A stretch of 63,464 nt of DNA, from positions 1 through 63,464 of the forward strand of contig CAJURZ010000011.1 of NCBI GenBank assembly GCA_910588905.1, given 5' to 3'. This DNA comes from an uncultured Eggerthellaceae bacterium. Its GTDB lineage: Bacteria; Actinomycetota; Coriobacteriia; Coriobacteriales; Eggerthellaceae. The notes under the pieces were generated by a model. The model was not told the DNA's origin. It searched no databases and worked only from the letters and a program-made list of their open reading frames with translations. Made by a program: the position numbers and the translations under genes. Positions 21,808-31,195 of the stretch are shown here, in pieces (within the stretch, counting starts at the first letter, position 1; each line of letters opens with the position of its first letter).

Positions 21808-23925
21808 ATGGCGAAACTATCACTCAACGATACGCGCAACTTCGGGATCATGGCCCACATCGATGCGGGCAAGACCACCACGACCGAGCGTATCCTCTAC
21901 TACACGGGCAAGACCCACAAGATCGGCGAGGTGCACGACGGCGCTGCCACCATGGACTGGATGGTCCAGGAGCAAGAGCGCGGCGTGACCATCACCTCTG
22001 CTGCTACCACCTGCTTCTGGAAGTACCCCCGCGGCGAAGAGAGCGGCAGGGAATACCGCTTCCAGATCATCGACACCCCCGGCCACGTTGACTTCACGGC
22101 CGAGGTGGAGCGCTCTCTGCGCGTTCTGGACGGCACCGTTGCCGTCTTCGATGCCGTTGCTGGCGTACAGCCCCAGTCTGAGACCGTTTGGCGTCAGGCT
22201 GAGCGCTACGGCGTGCCGCGCATCGCCTTCATCAACAAGTACGACCGCGTGGGCGCAGACTTCTTCCATGCCATCCAGACCATGCGCGACCGTCTTGACG
22301 CGCCTGCCTTCGCCGCCCAGATCCCCATGGGTGCTGAGGACCAGTTCTGGGGCGTGGTCGACCTGGTGACCATGACCGCTTGGGACTTCAAGGCCGACGA
22401 CAAGGGTATGACCTATCCTGAGCCCATGGATGAGATTCCGGCCGAGTTCCTGGAGGATGCGCAGATGTATCGCCAGGAGCTGCTGGAGGCTGCAGCGGAC
22501 TGCGACGATGACCTCATGGAGAAGGTCCTCATGGAGGAAGAGGTCTCCGTAGAGGAATTCAAGGAGGCTATCCGCAAGGGCGTCATCGCCTGTAAGCTGA
22601 ACCCTGTCTTCGTGGGCAGCGCCTACAAGAACAAGGGCGTTCAGGAGATGCTGGACGCCGTGGTGGATTACCTGCCCTCTCCGGTGGACATCCCGCCGAT
22701 CACGGGCGTGAACCCCAAGACGGATGCCGAGGAAGAGCGCCCGGCTGATCCGAAGGCCCCCTTCTCCAGCTTGGCCTTCAAGATCATGACCGACCCGTAC
22801 GTGGGCAAGCTCACCTATCTGCGCTGCTACTCCGGTAACCTGGACAAGGGCAGCTACGTGCTGAACGCCGTCAAGGACAAGAAAGAGCGCATCGGCCGCA
22901 TGCTCCAGATGCATGCGAACCAGCAGATCGACGTGGAGAACTGCTCCGCTGGCGATATCGTGGCTGTGGTCGGCCTGAAGGATACTTCCACTGGTGACAC
23001 CCTCTGCGACGAGAGCCACCCCATCATCCTTGAGTCCATGGAATTCGCTGATCCCGTGATCGACATCGCGGTTGAGCCGAAGACCAAGGCTGAGCAGGAT
23101 AAGATGGCCATCGCTCTGCAGAAGCTGGCCGAGGAGGATCCCACCTTCCGCGTGTCCACCAACCATGAGACCGGTCAGACCATCATTGCTGGCATGGGTG
23201 AGCTTCACCTTGAGATCATCGTCGACCGTCTGCTGAGAGAGTTCAAGGTAGAGGCCAACGTGGGCAAGCCTCAGGTTGCTTACCGTGAGCGTCCGGGCCA
23301 TGAGGTCCTGAATGCCGAAGGCAAGTTCGTCCGCCAGTCCGGTGGTCATGGTCAGTACGGTCATGCCATCATCAATATGTATCCCCAGGAGCCGGGCAGC
23401 GGTTACGAATTCGAGAACAAGATCGTCGGCGGCGTCATCCCCAAGGAATTCATCCCCGCAGTGGACAAGGGCATCAAGGAGGCTCTGAACTCCGGTGTGC
23501 TGGCAGGGTATCCGGTGGAAGACGTCAAGGTCGAGCTCATCGACGGCAGCTTCCACGAGGTCGACTCCTCCGAAGCTGCGTTCAAAGTGGCAGGTTCTAT
23601 GGCCATCAAGGATGCTCTCAAGAAGTCCGATCCGGTCATCCTGGAGCCGGTCATGGCTGTGGAAGTGGAGACGCCGGAAGAGTACACCGGTTTCGTCATG
23701 GGCGATATCCCCTCCCGCCGCGGCATCATCCAAGGCCAGGAGCAGCGCGGCAACGCCGTGGCCATCTCCGCCAAGGTGCCGCTCTCCCAGATGTTCGGCT
23801 ACGCAACGGATCTGCGCAGCGGAACCCAGGGTAGGGCAACCTACACCATGCAGTTCGATTCCTATGAACCGGTGCCCAAGAGCGTGGCAACCGAGATCGT
23901 CAGCAAAGCCGGCGGGAACGCCTAG
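21808..23925 (+). CDS. fusA: Elongation factor G
   Basis: A 705-residue translocase GTPase. AHIDAGKTTTTERIL (P-loop), ERGVTITSAATT (switch I), DTPGHVDF (G3) and NKYDRVGAD (G4, with Tyr instead of the usual Met) lie in domain G. Domain II-V blocks such as MGELHLEIIVDRL and AVDKGIKEAL follow. Normal length and no truncation. No tuf gene follows; rpsJ comes next after 30 bp. Confidence 0.98.
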   Translation: MAKLSLNDTRNFGIMAHIDAGKTTTTERILYYTGKTHKIGEVHDGAATMDWMVQEQERGVTITSAATTCFWKYPRGEESGREYRFQIIDTPGHVDFTAEVERSLRVLDGTVAVFDAVAGVQPQSETVWRQAERYGVPRIAFINKYDRVGADFFHAIQTMRDRLDAPAFAAQIPMGAEDQFWGVVDLVTMTAWDFKADDKGMTYPEPMDEIPAEFLEDAQMYRQELLEAAADCDDDLMEKVLMEEEVSVEEFKEAIRKGVIACKLNPVFVGSAYKNKGVQEMLDAVVDYLPSPVDIPPITGVNPKTDAEEERPADPKAPFSSLAFKIMTDPYVGKLTYLRCYSGNLDKGSYVLNAVKDKKERIGRMLQMHANQQIDVENCSAGDIVAVVGLKDTSTGDTLCDESHPIILESMEFADPVIDIAVEPKTKAEQDKMAIALQKLAEEDPTFRVSTNHETGQTIIAGMGELHLEIIVDRLLREFKVEANVGKPQVAYRERPGHEVLNAEGKFVRQSGGHGQYGHAIINMYPQEPGSGYEFENKIVGGVIPKEFIPAVDKGIKEALNSGVLAGYPVEDVKVELIDGSFHEVDSSEAAFKVAGSMAIKDALKKSDPVILEPVMAVEVETPEEYTGFVMGDIPSRRGIIQGQEQRGNAVAISAKVPLSQMFGYATDLRSGTQGRATYTMQFDSYEPVPKSVATEIVSKAGGNA

Positions 23926-23955
23926 AGAAGCTTGAAGAGAGTCGAGGTAAAGCAA

Positions 23956-24264
23956 GTGGCAAATCAGAAGATACGCATTCGCCTCAAGGGCTATGACCAT
24001 GAGATCGTGGACCAGTCCACGAAGCTCATCGTTGATACCGCCCAGAAGACCGGGGCGAAGATCTCCGGCCCCATCCCGCTGCCGACGGAGCGCAACATGT
24101 ACTGCGTCATCCGCTCCCCGCATGTGGATAAGGATTCGCGCGAGCAGTTCGAGATGCGCACCCATAAGCGCCTGATCGACATCATCGAGCCAACGCCCAA
24201 CACCGTTGACTCGCTCATGCGCCTTGACCTTCCGGCCGGTGTCGACATCGAGATTAAGCTGTAG
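23956..24264 (+). CDS. rpsJ: 30S ribosomal protein S10
   Basis: 102 residues. QKIRIRLKGYDHEIVDQS, the SGPIPLPTER loop and HKRLIDIIEPTPNTVDSLMRLDLPAGVDIEIKL are typical. The GTG at 23956 is preferred over an upstream in-frame ATG-less extension because GAGG lies 8 nt before it. It starts the S10 part of the operon directly after fusA. Confidence 0.97.
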   Translation: MANQKIRIRLKGYDHEIVDQSTKLIVDTAQKTGAKISGPIPLPTERNMYCVIRSPHVDKDSREQFEMRTHKRLIDIIEPTPNTVDSLMRLDLPAGVDIEIKL

Positions 24265-24277
24265 GAGGGGACGCAAG

Positions 24278-24907
24278 ATGATCAACGCGATTTATGGGAA
24301 GAAGATCGGCATGACCCAGGTCTGGGACGGAGACGTCATCGTGCCGGTCACCGTCATCCAGGCAGAGCCGAACGTCATCTGCCAGGTCAAGACCAAAGAG
24401 TCTGACGGCTACGATGCCGTACAGATGGGCTTCGGCTATGTGAAGCCGCGTCGGGTGAACAAGCCCATGCAGGGTCACTTCAGCAAGGCGGGCATCGAGC
24501 CGAAGAAGCATCTGCGCGAGGTTCGCGTGGAGGACGCCTCTGAGCACAAGGTGGGGGACGAGCAGACCGTCGCCGCTTTCGCTGAGGTGAAGAAGGTCGA
24601 TGTCACGGGCACTTCCAAGGGCAAGGGCTTTGCCGGTGTCATGAAGCGCTACGGCTTCCGGGGCGGCCCGGGCGGCCATGGTGCCCACTTCCACCGCGCT
24701 CCCGGTTCTGTGGGCCAGTGCGCTACGCCCTCCCGCGTGTTCAAGGGCGTGCGCCTTCCCGGCCACATGGGCTGTGACACCGTCACGGTCAGGAACCTGG
24801 AGGTCGTTCGCATCGACGAGGAGCAGAACCTCATCCTGTTGAAGGGTGCGGTGCCGGGCTCCAAGAACGGAGTCGTGCGCGTTCGCATGACCAAGACGCA
24901 GGATTAG
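24278..24907 (+). CDS. rplC: 50S ribosomal protein L3
   Basis: 209 residues. NAIYGKKIGMTQVWDG start, GTSKGKGFAGVMKRYGFRGGP and the GSVGQ...GVRLPGHMGCD loop near the peptidyl-transferase centre are present. The ribosome site AGGAGG lies upstream of 24278; upstream extension of the frame overlaps rpsJ and is rejected. Length normal. Confidence 0.97.
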   Translation: MINAIYGKKIGMTQVWDGDVIVPVTVIQAEPNVICQVKTKESDGYDAVQMGFGYVKPRRVNKPMQGHFSKAGIEPKKHLREVRVEDASEHKVGDEQTVAAFAEVKKVDVTGTSKGKGFAGVMKRYGFRGGPGGHGAHFHRAPGSVGQCATPSRVFKGVRLPGHMGCDTVTVRNLEVVRIDEEQNLILLKGAVPGSKNGVVRVRMTKTQD

Positions 24908-24926
24908 CCGAAGGAGTCTAAGGAAT

Positions 24927-25553
24927 ATGGCAAAGCTTGAGATCAAGGATGCTGCTGGCAAGGCAGCAGGCACCGCAGAGCTACCTGATGCCGTTTACGC
25001 CATAGAGCCGAATATGCACGTGATGCATCGCACCGTGAAGGCTCAGCGTGCTGGCTGGCGTCAGGGCACTGCGAATACGAAGAGCCGCGGATTCGTTCGC
25101 GGTGGCGGCAAGAAGCCGTGGAGGCAGAAGGGCACGGGCCGTGCTCGTCAGGGTTCCATCCGCTCTCCTCAGTGGCGTGGCGGTGGCACCGTGTTCGGTC
25201 CCCACACCCGCTCCTATGCCCAGAAGGTGAACGGGAAAGAGATCAAGCTCGCGATGCGCAGCGCTCTCTCCGCGAAGCTGGCAGACGAAGAGCTCATCAT
25301 CGTCAAGCCCTTCGAGTTCGGCAAGCCCTCCACCAAGGATGCGGTGGCGGCTCTGAAGGCCCTGGGGCTGGAAGGGATGCGGGTGAATCTCGTCATCACG
25401 GATGACGACGTGGATACCTACCTGTCCTTCCGTAACATCCCCAAGGTCGAGATCCTGCCGGTGAATGCGATCAACACCTATGACATCATCGACAACAAGA
25501 GGCTCGTGATCGTGGATACGTGCCTGCCCTACATCGAGGAGGTGCTGGCATAA
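24927..25553 (+). CDS. rplD: 50S ribosomal protein L4
   Basis: 208 residues. The exit-tunnel extension KSRGFVRGGGKKPWRQKGTG followed by GRARQGSIRSPQWRGGG is intact, as is the C-terminal domain ending with DTCLPYIEEVLA. L4 is also a transcriptional/translational regulator of the S10 operon in enterobacteria; no equivalent site was identified here. It overlaps rplW by one base. Confidence 0.97.
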   Translation: MAKLEIKDAAGKAAGTAELPDAVYAIEPNMHVMHRTVKAQRAGWRQGTANTKSRGFVRGGGKKPWRQKGTGRARQGSIRSPQWRGGGTVFGPHTRSYAQKVNGKEIKLAMRSALSAKLADEELIIVKPFEFGKPSTKDAVAALKALGLEGMRVNLVITDDDVDTYLSFRNIPKVEILPVNAINTYDIIDNKRLVIVDTCLPYIEEVLA

Positions 25554-25843
25554 TGCAGCGAGACCCGCGTGAGGTGATCATCCGTCCCGTCATCACGGAG
25601 CATTCCTATGACGTCATGGATAACAACGTCTACACCTTTGAGGTGGCGAAGGACTCGAACAAGATCGAGATCCGCCAAGCCATCGAGGCCATCTTCGGCG
25701 TCACCGTGGTGAAGGTGAACACGCTGAACGTGAAGCCGAAGCCCAAGCGCGTGCGCTACCAGAAGAAGGGTTACACCCGCACTTGGAAGAAGGCCATGGT
25801 GACCCTGGCTGAAGGGGACACCATCGAGATCTTCTCAGCCTAA
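25553..25843 (+). CDS. rplW: 50S ribosomal protein L23
   Basis: 96 residues. DPREVIIRPVITEHSYDVMDNN, KIEIRQAIEAIFGVTVVKVNT and the basic KPKPKRVRYQKKGYTRTWKKA tail are typical. L23 forms part of the tunnel exit and docks trigger factor and SRP. The ATG overlaps the rplD stop (TAATG). Unlike the usual order, rplB does not follow; a terminator lies 26 bp downstream. Confidence 0.96.
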   Translation: MQRDPREVIIRPVITEHSYDVMDNNVYTFEVAKDSNKIEIRQAIEAIFGVTVVKVNTLNVKPKPKRVRYQKKGYTRTWKKAMVTLAEGDTIEIFSA

Positions 25844-25868
25844 GCTATCTAAGGCTGACATGAGCTCA

Positions 25869-25896
25869 GGGGCCAGCATCTCGCTGGCCCCTTTTT
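25869..25896 (+). terminator. Intrinsic terminator after rplW
   Basis: GGGGCCAGC, loop ATCTC, GCTGGCCCC, then five T. A perfect 9-bp stem. It shows that the first ribosomal block truly ends after rplW rather than continuing into rplB. Confidence 0.9.
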
Positions 25897-25967
25897 CATG
25901 TTCGTAAGGGTCGGAGTGCGTATGATGCAGAAGTTCCTCTTATCAGCAGCCGCATTGAATTCCGTAA

Positions 25968-25987
25968 GGGTCGATCATGATCGACCC
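25968..25987. repeat. REP-like palindrome, 20 bp
   Basis: GGGTCGATCATGATCGACCC, preceded by CCGTAA. It belongs to the same GATC-centred family as those at 1918, 1997 and 53164-53203. A degenerate half-copy (TTCGTAAGGGTCG) lies at about 25901. Confidence 0.8.
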
Positions 25988-26019
25988 CCTCCAAAGGATC
26001 CATTGCATTGCTTTCGTAA

Positions 26020-26038
26020 GCGCCGATCACGACCGGCC
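26020..26038. repeat. Degenerate REP-like palindrome overlapping a gene end
   Basis: TTCGTAAGCGCCGATCACGA-type element with an imperfect palindromic core (GCCGATC / GACCGGC, one mismatch). It overlaps the last codons of the lipid kinase gene (stop at 26027), so the element may have supplied the C-terminus of that protein. Confidence 0.5.
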
Positions 26039-26959
26039 TGCGTGCTGGGGATAGAGCAGGCGAAGGGCACCGGGTTCTATATCCACATGGAATGAAGTCC
26101 CCGTGAGCTTCTCTCCATCTATCTGAACAGGCGGTTCCTCTGCAAAGGTGATATCCAGGCTCTTCGCTTGGAACAGCTGGATCTGCTTGATATGGGTGTG
26201 GCTGCCGCCCTTCGCCAGAGCGAAAGCCCGGGCAGCCGCAAGGCGGCTGATGGGTGGATGAGAGATGCAGATGTCCAGAAGCCCGTCATCGAGCTGGGCT
26301 TCGGGGCATATCTTGAAACCACCTCCGTAATAGGGGCCGTTCTGTACGGCGAAGGTGATGGACCGTCCCTCCTCGGCCGCTTTGCCATCTACCTTGACGG
26401 AATACTCGTAGGATCGGAAGCTGTGCTTCAGCTGATAGAGAGAGCTGGTGGCATAGAGCGCTGTTCCCTTGAGCCCTGTCTTGCGTCTGCGCTCTACGGT
26501 ATCCAAGGCGATGGCTGCATCAAGACCGAATGAGAGCGTCTCTGCGAAGTAGCGCCCGTTGACGCATCCGACATCAGAGGACTGTGAGACCGCTGAGGAG
26601 AGGGCATGGCAGGCGTTGGTCAGCCCCTTCGGCATGCCGATGGATCGAGCGAAGTCATTGCCGGAGCCCGTGGGGATCACGCCGAACTGCGGTCGCTCCT
26701 CCTTCGGTAGCTGCATGAGGCCGTTCACCGCCTCATGCACCACGCCGTCTCCGCCTAATGCGATGAGGGTGTCGAAATCCTCAGAGCTGGCAGCGATCTC
26801 GGTGGCGTGATGCGGATGCGTGGTCAGGATGACCTCTATCTCAGAATCCTCCATCTGGTGGAAGAGCGCTTCCATGGCCCGCTCGGCCAGGAAGGCGCCA
26901 TGACCATTCTGGGAGGCGGGGTTGGCTATGAGCAGGATGTTCTTCAGATCACAAGCCAC
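26027..26959 (-). CDS. Diacylglycerol-kinase-family lipid kinase
   Basis: A 310-residue YegS/DgkB-type kinase. NPASQNGHG (residues 14-22), LIALGGDGVVHEAVNGL (the GGDG catalytic loop, about 65-81), PTGSGNDFARSIG (about 96-108) and the C-terminal beta sandwich with DDGLLDICI and VQIDGE are present. Such enzymes phosphorylate diacylglycerol or related lipids at the membrane. The start is GTG at 26959 with AAAGGA 7 nt upstream. It is convergent with the ribosomal block and divergent from the ABC exporter genes. The C-terminal residues overlap a palindromic repeat. Confidence 0.9.
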   Translation of the reverse strand: MACDLKNILLIANPASQNGHGAFLAERAMEALFHQMEDSEIEVILTTHPHHATEIAASSEDFDTLIALGGDGVVHEAVNGLMQLPKEERPQFGVIPTGSGNDFARSIGMPKGLTNACHALSSAVSQSSDVGCVNGRYFAETLSFGLDAAIALDTVERRRKTGLKGTALYATSSLYQLKHSFRSYEYSVKVDGKAAEEGRSITFAVQNGPYYGGGFKICPEAQLDDGLLDICISHPPISRLAAARAFALAKGGSHTHIKQIQLFQAKSLDITFAEEPPVQIDGEKLTGTSFHVDIEPGALRLLYPQHAGRS

Positions 26960-27062
26960 CGTAGGTTCCTTTCAGTCTTCGTGGAAACTAGACTATCATG
27001 AGAGGCAAGGGAAAAGCTGCGCCAGGGTGCAGCGATGCGGTTTTGTTGATGGGAGCCTGCCA

Positions 27063-27764
27063 GTGGCGTTCGTTGAGTTCTCAGACGTCTCGAAGATCTA
27101 TAGGATGGGGGAGATAGAGGTCCCTGCCGTCCATGATATGTCCTTCTCCATAGAACAAGGCGAATTCGTCGTGATCGTGGGGCCGTCTGGAGCGGGCAAG
27201 ACGACGCTCCTCAACATGTTGGGCGGCATGGATAGCTGCACCAGCGGTACCATCCTCTTGGACGGTGATGAGGTCAGCTCCTATAACGCCAAGCAGCTCA
27301 CGGAATATCGGCGCTACGATATCGGGTTCGTCTTCCAATTCTATAACCTGGTGCAGAACCTCACGGCCCGGGAGAACGTAGAGCTTGCCAGCCAGATCTG
27401 CAAGGACCCTCTGAGCGCTGATGAGGTGCTTCGGGAAGTAGGCCTCCGGGACAGGATGAGCAATTTCCCCGGTCAGCTCTCTGGCGGTGAGCAGCAGCGG
27501 GTGGCCATCGCCCGGGCCTTGGCGAAGAACCCCAAGCTGCTCCTCTGCGATGAGCCTACGGGAGCTCTGGATTACTCCACGGGCAAGGCCATCTTGAAGC
27601 TCTTGCAGGACACCTGTTCCGCCTCTGGCAAGACCGTGGTGGTGGTCACCCACAACTCGGCCTTCTGCGCCATCGCGAACAGGATCATCCGTGTCCGCGA
27701 GGGGAGCGTTGCATCCGTTGAGCTGAACCCAGATCCCGTTTCGGCAGATACGCTGGAATGGTAG
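27063..27764 (+). CDS. ABC exporter ATP-binding protein, MacB/LolD type
   Basis: A 233-residue ATPase. VGPSGAGKTTLLNMLGG (Walker A, about 38-54), LSGGEQQRVAIARAL (signature), LLLCDEPTGALD (Walker B) and VVVTHNSAF (H-loop). This class powers FtsX-like permeases rather than classical importers. The start is GTG at 27063 with GGGAG upstream; a longer frame from 26922 lies over the promoter region of the neighbouring lipid kinase. The permease follows after 31 bp. Confidence 0.92.
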   Translation: MAFVEFSDVSKIYRMGEIEVPAVHDMSFSIEQGEFVVIVGPSGAGKTTLLNMLGGMDSCTSGTILLDGDEVSSYNAKQLTEYRRYDIGFVFQFYNLVQNLTARENVELASQICKDPLSADEVLREVGLRDRMSNFPGQLSGGEQQRVAIARALAKNPKLLLCDEPTGALDYSTGKAILKLLQDTCSASGKTVVVVTHNSAFCAIANRIIRVREGSVASVELNPDPVSADTLEW

Positions 27765-27795
27765 CCAAGGGGGCTGAGGTCTCGTATCGGTCATC

Positions 27796-30700
27796 ATGAA
27801 GAGCGCCTTCGACATCAACATCCTTCGGTCCATCAAGGACAGCCTCGGCCGTTTCGTGGCCATTGCGGGCATCGTGGCCTTGGGATGCGGGTTCTATGCG
27901 GGGCTTCGCATGACGGCTCCCGATATGGATATGACCGCTGATGCATACTACGATCAGACGGATCTCATGGATATCCGAGTGGTTTCCACATTGGGGCTCA
28001 CCGACGCTGACCTTCAAGCGATCCGTGCGGTGCCAGGAGTCCAGGCTGTCGAAGGGGGCTATGAGACCGATGTCATGGTCACGCTCAATGACGAGCAGTA
28101 TGCCATGCGCGTCCATTCGCTACCCTATGCCGCTTTGACATCGGGGTCGGGGGACGAGGGTGCGACCATTGCCAGCGAAGCCGAACAAGATGCATTGAAC
28201 AAGCTGACGCTGGTGGAGGGGGAGTGGCCTGCTGCTCCTGATGAATGCGTCATATCCGCCGATAACGTGATGAATGCTCCGGTTGCGCTGGGGGATGTTA
28301 TCCAGGTGGATGAAGGGGTCCAAGACCTCGATGACACGCTGACGGAGCGCTCCTACCGGATCGTGGGCTTCGCTCATTCTCCGTATTACGTGTCAACCAC
28401 AGCCATGGGTTCCACCTCATTGGGTTCTGGAGCCATCGACCAGTTCATGTACGTCCCGGTCAATGATTTCGCTGCTGATCTGCCCTATACCGAAGCCTTC
28501 ATCCAGGTGAGCGGGGCGAAGGCGAAGCTGTCGGGGAGCGCCGCCTATCAAGACTGCATAGATGAGGTGATGAAAGAGCTCCATGGCATCGAGGGGGAGC
28601 GTGAGGCAGCGCGTCTGGCAGAGGTGAGAGCCGATGCTCAGGAGGAATTGGATGAGCGTCGGGCTGACTATGAGCGCGAACGGGCTGATGCTGAAGCCCA
28701 GCTGGCCGATGCCAGGCTCCAGCTGGATGAGGCTGCAGCAACCCTTGAGAGAAGCCGCCAGAAGCTGGCTCGTGGCCAAGCGGACTACGAAGCAGGCAAG
28801 ACGGAGCTGGTTCGACAAAGGGAATCCGCTGAGGCTCAGATGGCAGAGGGGCAGGCTCAGATAGATGCCCAACGATCGGTCTTGGAGGCCAGCGAAGAGG
28901 AGCTCGTTCAGGCGAAGGCTCAGCTTGATGCCGGGTGGCAGCAGGCAGCGGCGCTCCCATCGGTCATCCCAGGGCTGCCTCCGGTCACTCCAGATACCAT
29001 CGATGCCGCTATCAGCTTCTTGGAGGCGGCCATAGCCGTGCATCCTTCGGATGATCTGAAGCAGGCTTTGAGCAGCTTGCAGAAGCTCAAGGAGAACCAA
29101 ACTGCCTATGATGCGGGACAGGCCGCCTACGAGGCGGGAAGCGCGCAGATCACGGCAGCTCAACGGCAGTTGGATGAGCAGCGGAGCCAGGCTGCAGACC
29201 GCTTCACCCAGGCCCAGGCGCAGCTTGACAGCGCCGCTGCCGAGCTTGAGAGCGGACGGGCTCAGCTGGCGAACGGCGAAGCTGACTATGAAGCCGGGTT
29301 TGCGGAATATCAGGAAGAATACGCCAAGGCCCAAGACGAATTCGCACGGGCGGAGCAGAGGCTCGCCGATGCCCAAGCGGACATAGATGCTATCGAAGAG
29401 CCAGAATGGCTCATCATGGACCGCACGAAGAATCCCGGGGTGGTCAGCTTCGCTTCTGATGCTGATCGGGTGGATTCCATCGCCTCCTTCTTCCCCTTCA
29501 TCTTCTTCCTCGTGGCGGCGCTGGTGGCTCTCACCACCATGACGCGCATGGTGGAAGAGGAGCGCGTCCTCATAGGCACGTTCAAGGCACTGGGCTATTC
29601 CCGGGCGCGTATCACCTCCAAGTACCTCATCTATGGGGCAGCGGCTTCCATCATCGGCAGCGTTGTGGGCATCGTGGTGCTCTCGCTCATCTTGCCACCT
29701 ATCATCATGGAGGCATACGCCATCATCTATAGCGTGCCCCATGGGCTGCTCATGCCCATAGACCTCGGCATCGCGCTCTCTGCGGCAGGATTGGGCGTGG
29801 GGGTGACGCTCATCGCCACATGGGCTGCGGCGGCGAGCACTCTGCGGGAGACCCCGGCTCAGCTCATGCTGCCTCGGGCGCCGAAGGAGGGGAAGCGCAT
29901 CCTGCTGGAGCGCATCACGCCGCTTTGGCGCCGGGTGTCGTTCTCCTGGAAGGTCACCTTCCGCAATATCTTCCGCTATAAGAAGCGCCTCATCATGACC
30001 GTTATCGGCATCGCAGGCTGCACGGGTCTCCTGCTCACAGGCCTCGGGCTTCAGGATTCCATCAACGACATCATCGACAAGCAGTTCGGCCAGACGGTCA
30101 AGTACAACATGATCATCACGGAAGATGACGATATCTCCTTGGCCTCCGCGGCGAAGGTGGATGAGCTGCTCTCAGACGAGAAGCAGGTCTTCGCTCAGGC
30201 GGAGTCCTTTGATGAATCCATGGTAGCAACCGTTGAGGGCGGCAAGGATCACTCGGTCACGCTCATCGTCCCCGATGACCCGCTGCGGTATCAGGAGCTT
30301 TGGGTCATGCGCACCCGCGTAGGCCAAGAGCCCATCCCCCTTGAGGAGGATAGCGTCATCATCACAGAGAAGCTGGGCAATGAGCTGGGCCTGTCAGTGG
30401 GGGAGAGCCTGACCTTGGCCACCCAGGATCAGATGGGCAATGCTACGGATGACCGCAGATCGTTCACGGTGACCGGCATCATGGAGAACTACATCGCCAA
30501 CTATGTCTTCATGGGGAAGCAGGTCTACGAGGATGCCTATGGCAAAGCACCCATTCCGAATGCCATCTATGCCGAGGTCGCCGAAGATGAAGGGTTGCGC
30601 AAGGATCTGAGCGAAGAGCTGAGGGCCATCGATGGCATCAAGACTGTTGCCTTCAATGACGAGACCATCAGCTCCTACCGGACGATGCTGCGCAGCGTGA

Positions 30701-31098
30701 ACATGATCGTAGTGGTGTTGGTGGTGGCTGCGGCAGCATTGGCGTTCATCGTGCTCTATAACCTCACTAACATCAACATCACCGAACGTCAGCGAGAGAT
30801 AGCCACGCTCAAGGTGTTGGGATTCACGTCCCGGGAAGTGGATATGTACATCTACCGGGAGATCATCATCCTCACTATCCTCGGGGCGCTCGTAGGGCTC
30901 TTCTTCGGTGTGTTCCTGGAGAGCTTCGTCATCGTCACGGCAGAGGTGGATTACGTCATGTTCGGCCGGGATATCCACCTCTTCAGCTTCATCATCGCCT
31001 TCGTGGTGACCATCCTCTTCGCAGTGCTCGTGATGCTCTTCATGAAGCGCAAGCTGGCAGGCATAGACATGATCGAGAGCCTGAAATCCAACGAATGA
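27796..31098 (+). CDS. FtsX-like ABC permease with long extracytoplasmic coiled coil
   Basis: An 1100-residue protein. N-terminal membrane segment (about residues 18-38), an extracytoplasmic domain, then a coiled coil at about residues 265-535 rich in Ala, Gln, Glu and Asp with repeats of the form AQLDAG-x-YEAG. The first FtsX domain has membrane segments near 560-580, 610-635 and 660-685; the second MacB/FtsX part begins near 720 and ends with three membrane segments (about 975-1090). Together with the preceding ATPase it forms a mechanotransmission-type exporter. The substrate is unknown. The ribosome site is weak, so coupling to the ATPase gene is likely. Confidence 0.88.
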   Translation: MKSAFDINILRSIKDSLGRFVAIAGIVALGCGFYAGLRMTAPDMDMTADAYYDQTDLMDIRVVSTLGLTDADLQAIRAVPGVQAVEGGYETDVMVTLNDEQYAMRVHSLPYAALTSGSGDEGATIASEAEQDALNKLTLVEGEWPAAPDECVISADNVMNAPVALGDVIQVDEGVQDLDDTLTERSYRIVGFAHSPYYVSTTAMGSTSLGSGAIDQFMYVPVNDFAADLPYTEAFIQVSGAKAKLSGSAAYQDCIDEVMKELHGIEGEREAARLAEVRADAQEELDERRADYERERADAEAQLADARLQLDEAAATLERSRQKLARGQADYEAGKTELVRQRESAEAQMAEGQAQIDAQRSVLEASEEELVQAKAQLDAGWQQAAALPSVIPGLPPVTPDTIDAAISFLEAAIAVHPSDDLKQALSSLQKLKENQTAYDAGQAAYEAGSAQITAAQRQLDEQRSQAADRFTQAQAQLDSAAAELESGRAQLANGEADYEAGFAEYQEEYAKAQDEFARAEQRLADAQADIDAIEEPEWLIMDRTKNPGVVSFASDADRVDSIASFFPFIFFLVAALVALTTMTRMVEEERVLIGTFKALGYSRARITSKYLIYGAAASIIGSVVGIVVLSLILPPIIMEAYAIIYSVPHGLLMPIDLGIALSAAGLGVGVTLIATWAAAASTLRETPAQLMLPRAPKEGKRILLERITPLWRRVSFSWKVTFRNIFRYKKRLIMTVIGIAGCTGLLLTGLGLQDSINDIIDKQFGQTVKYNMIITEDDDISLASAAKVDELLSDEKQVFAQAESFDESMVATVEGGKDHSVTLIVPDDPLRYQELWVMRTRVGQEPIPLEEDSVIITEKLGNELGLSVGESLTLATQDQMGNATDDRRSFTVTGIMENYIANYVFMGKQVYEDAYGKAPIPNAIYAEVAEDEGLRKDLSEELRAIDGIKTVAFNDETISSYRTMLRSVNMIVVVLVVAAAALAFIVLYNLTNINITERQREIATLKVLGFTSREVDMYIYREIIILTILGALVGLFFGVFLESFVIVTAEVDYVMFGRDIHLFSFIIAFVVTILFAVLVMLFMKRKLAGIDMIESLKSNE

Positions 31099-31195
31099 GG
31101 AAGGCAACCATTCGGCATCCATCCAAGGGTGCACCGCGTGCATCGTGTCGGTGAGCATACACTGAGGCAGGAGGCGCGTCTGAGGAGGGTATGCC

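Noticed and set aside
21820..24285. Long minus-strand open frame of 821 codons opposite fusA and rpsJ
   Set aside because: It is the antisense shadow of highly biased ribosomal genes, with no ribosome site and His/Asp/Leu-rich nonsense composition.
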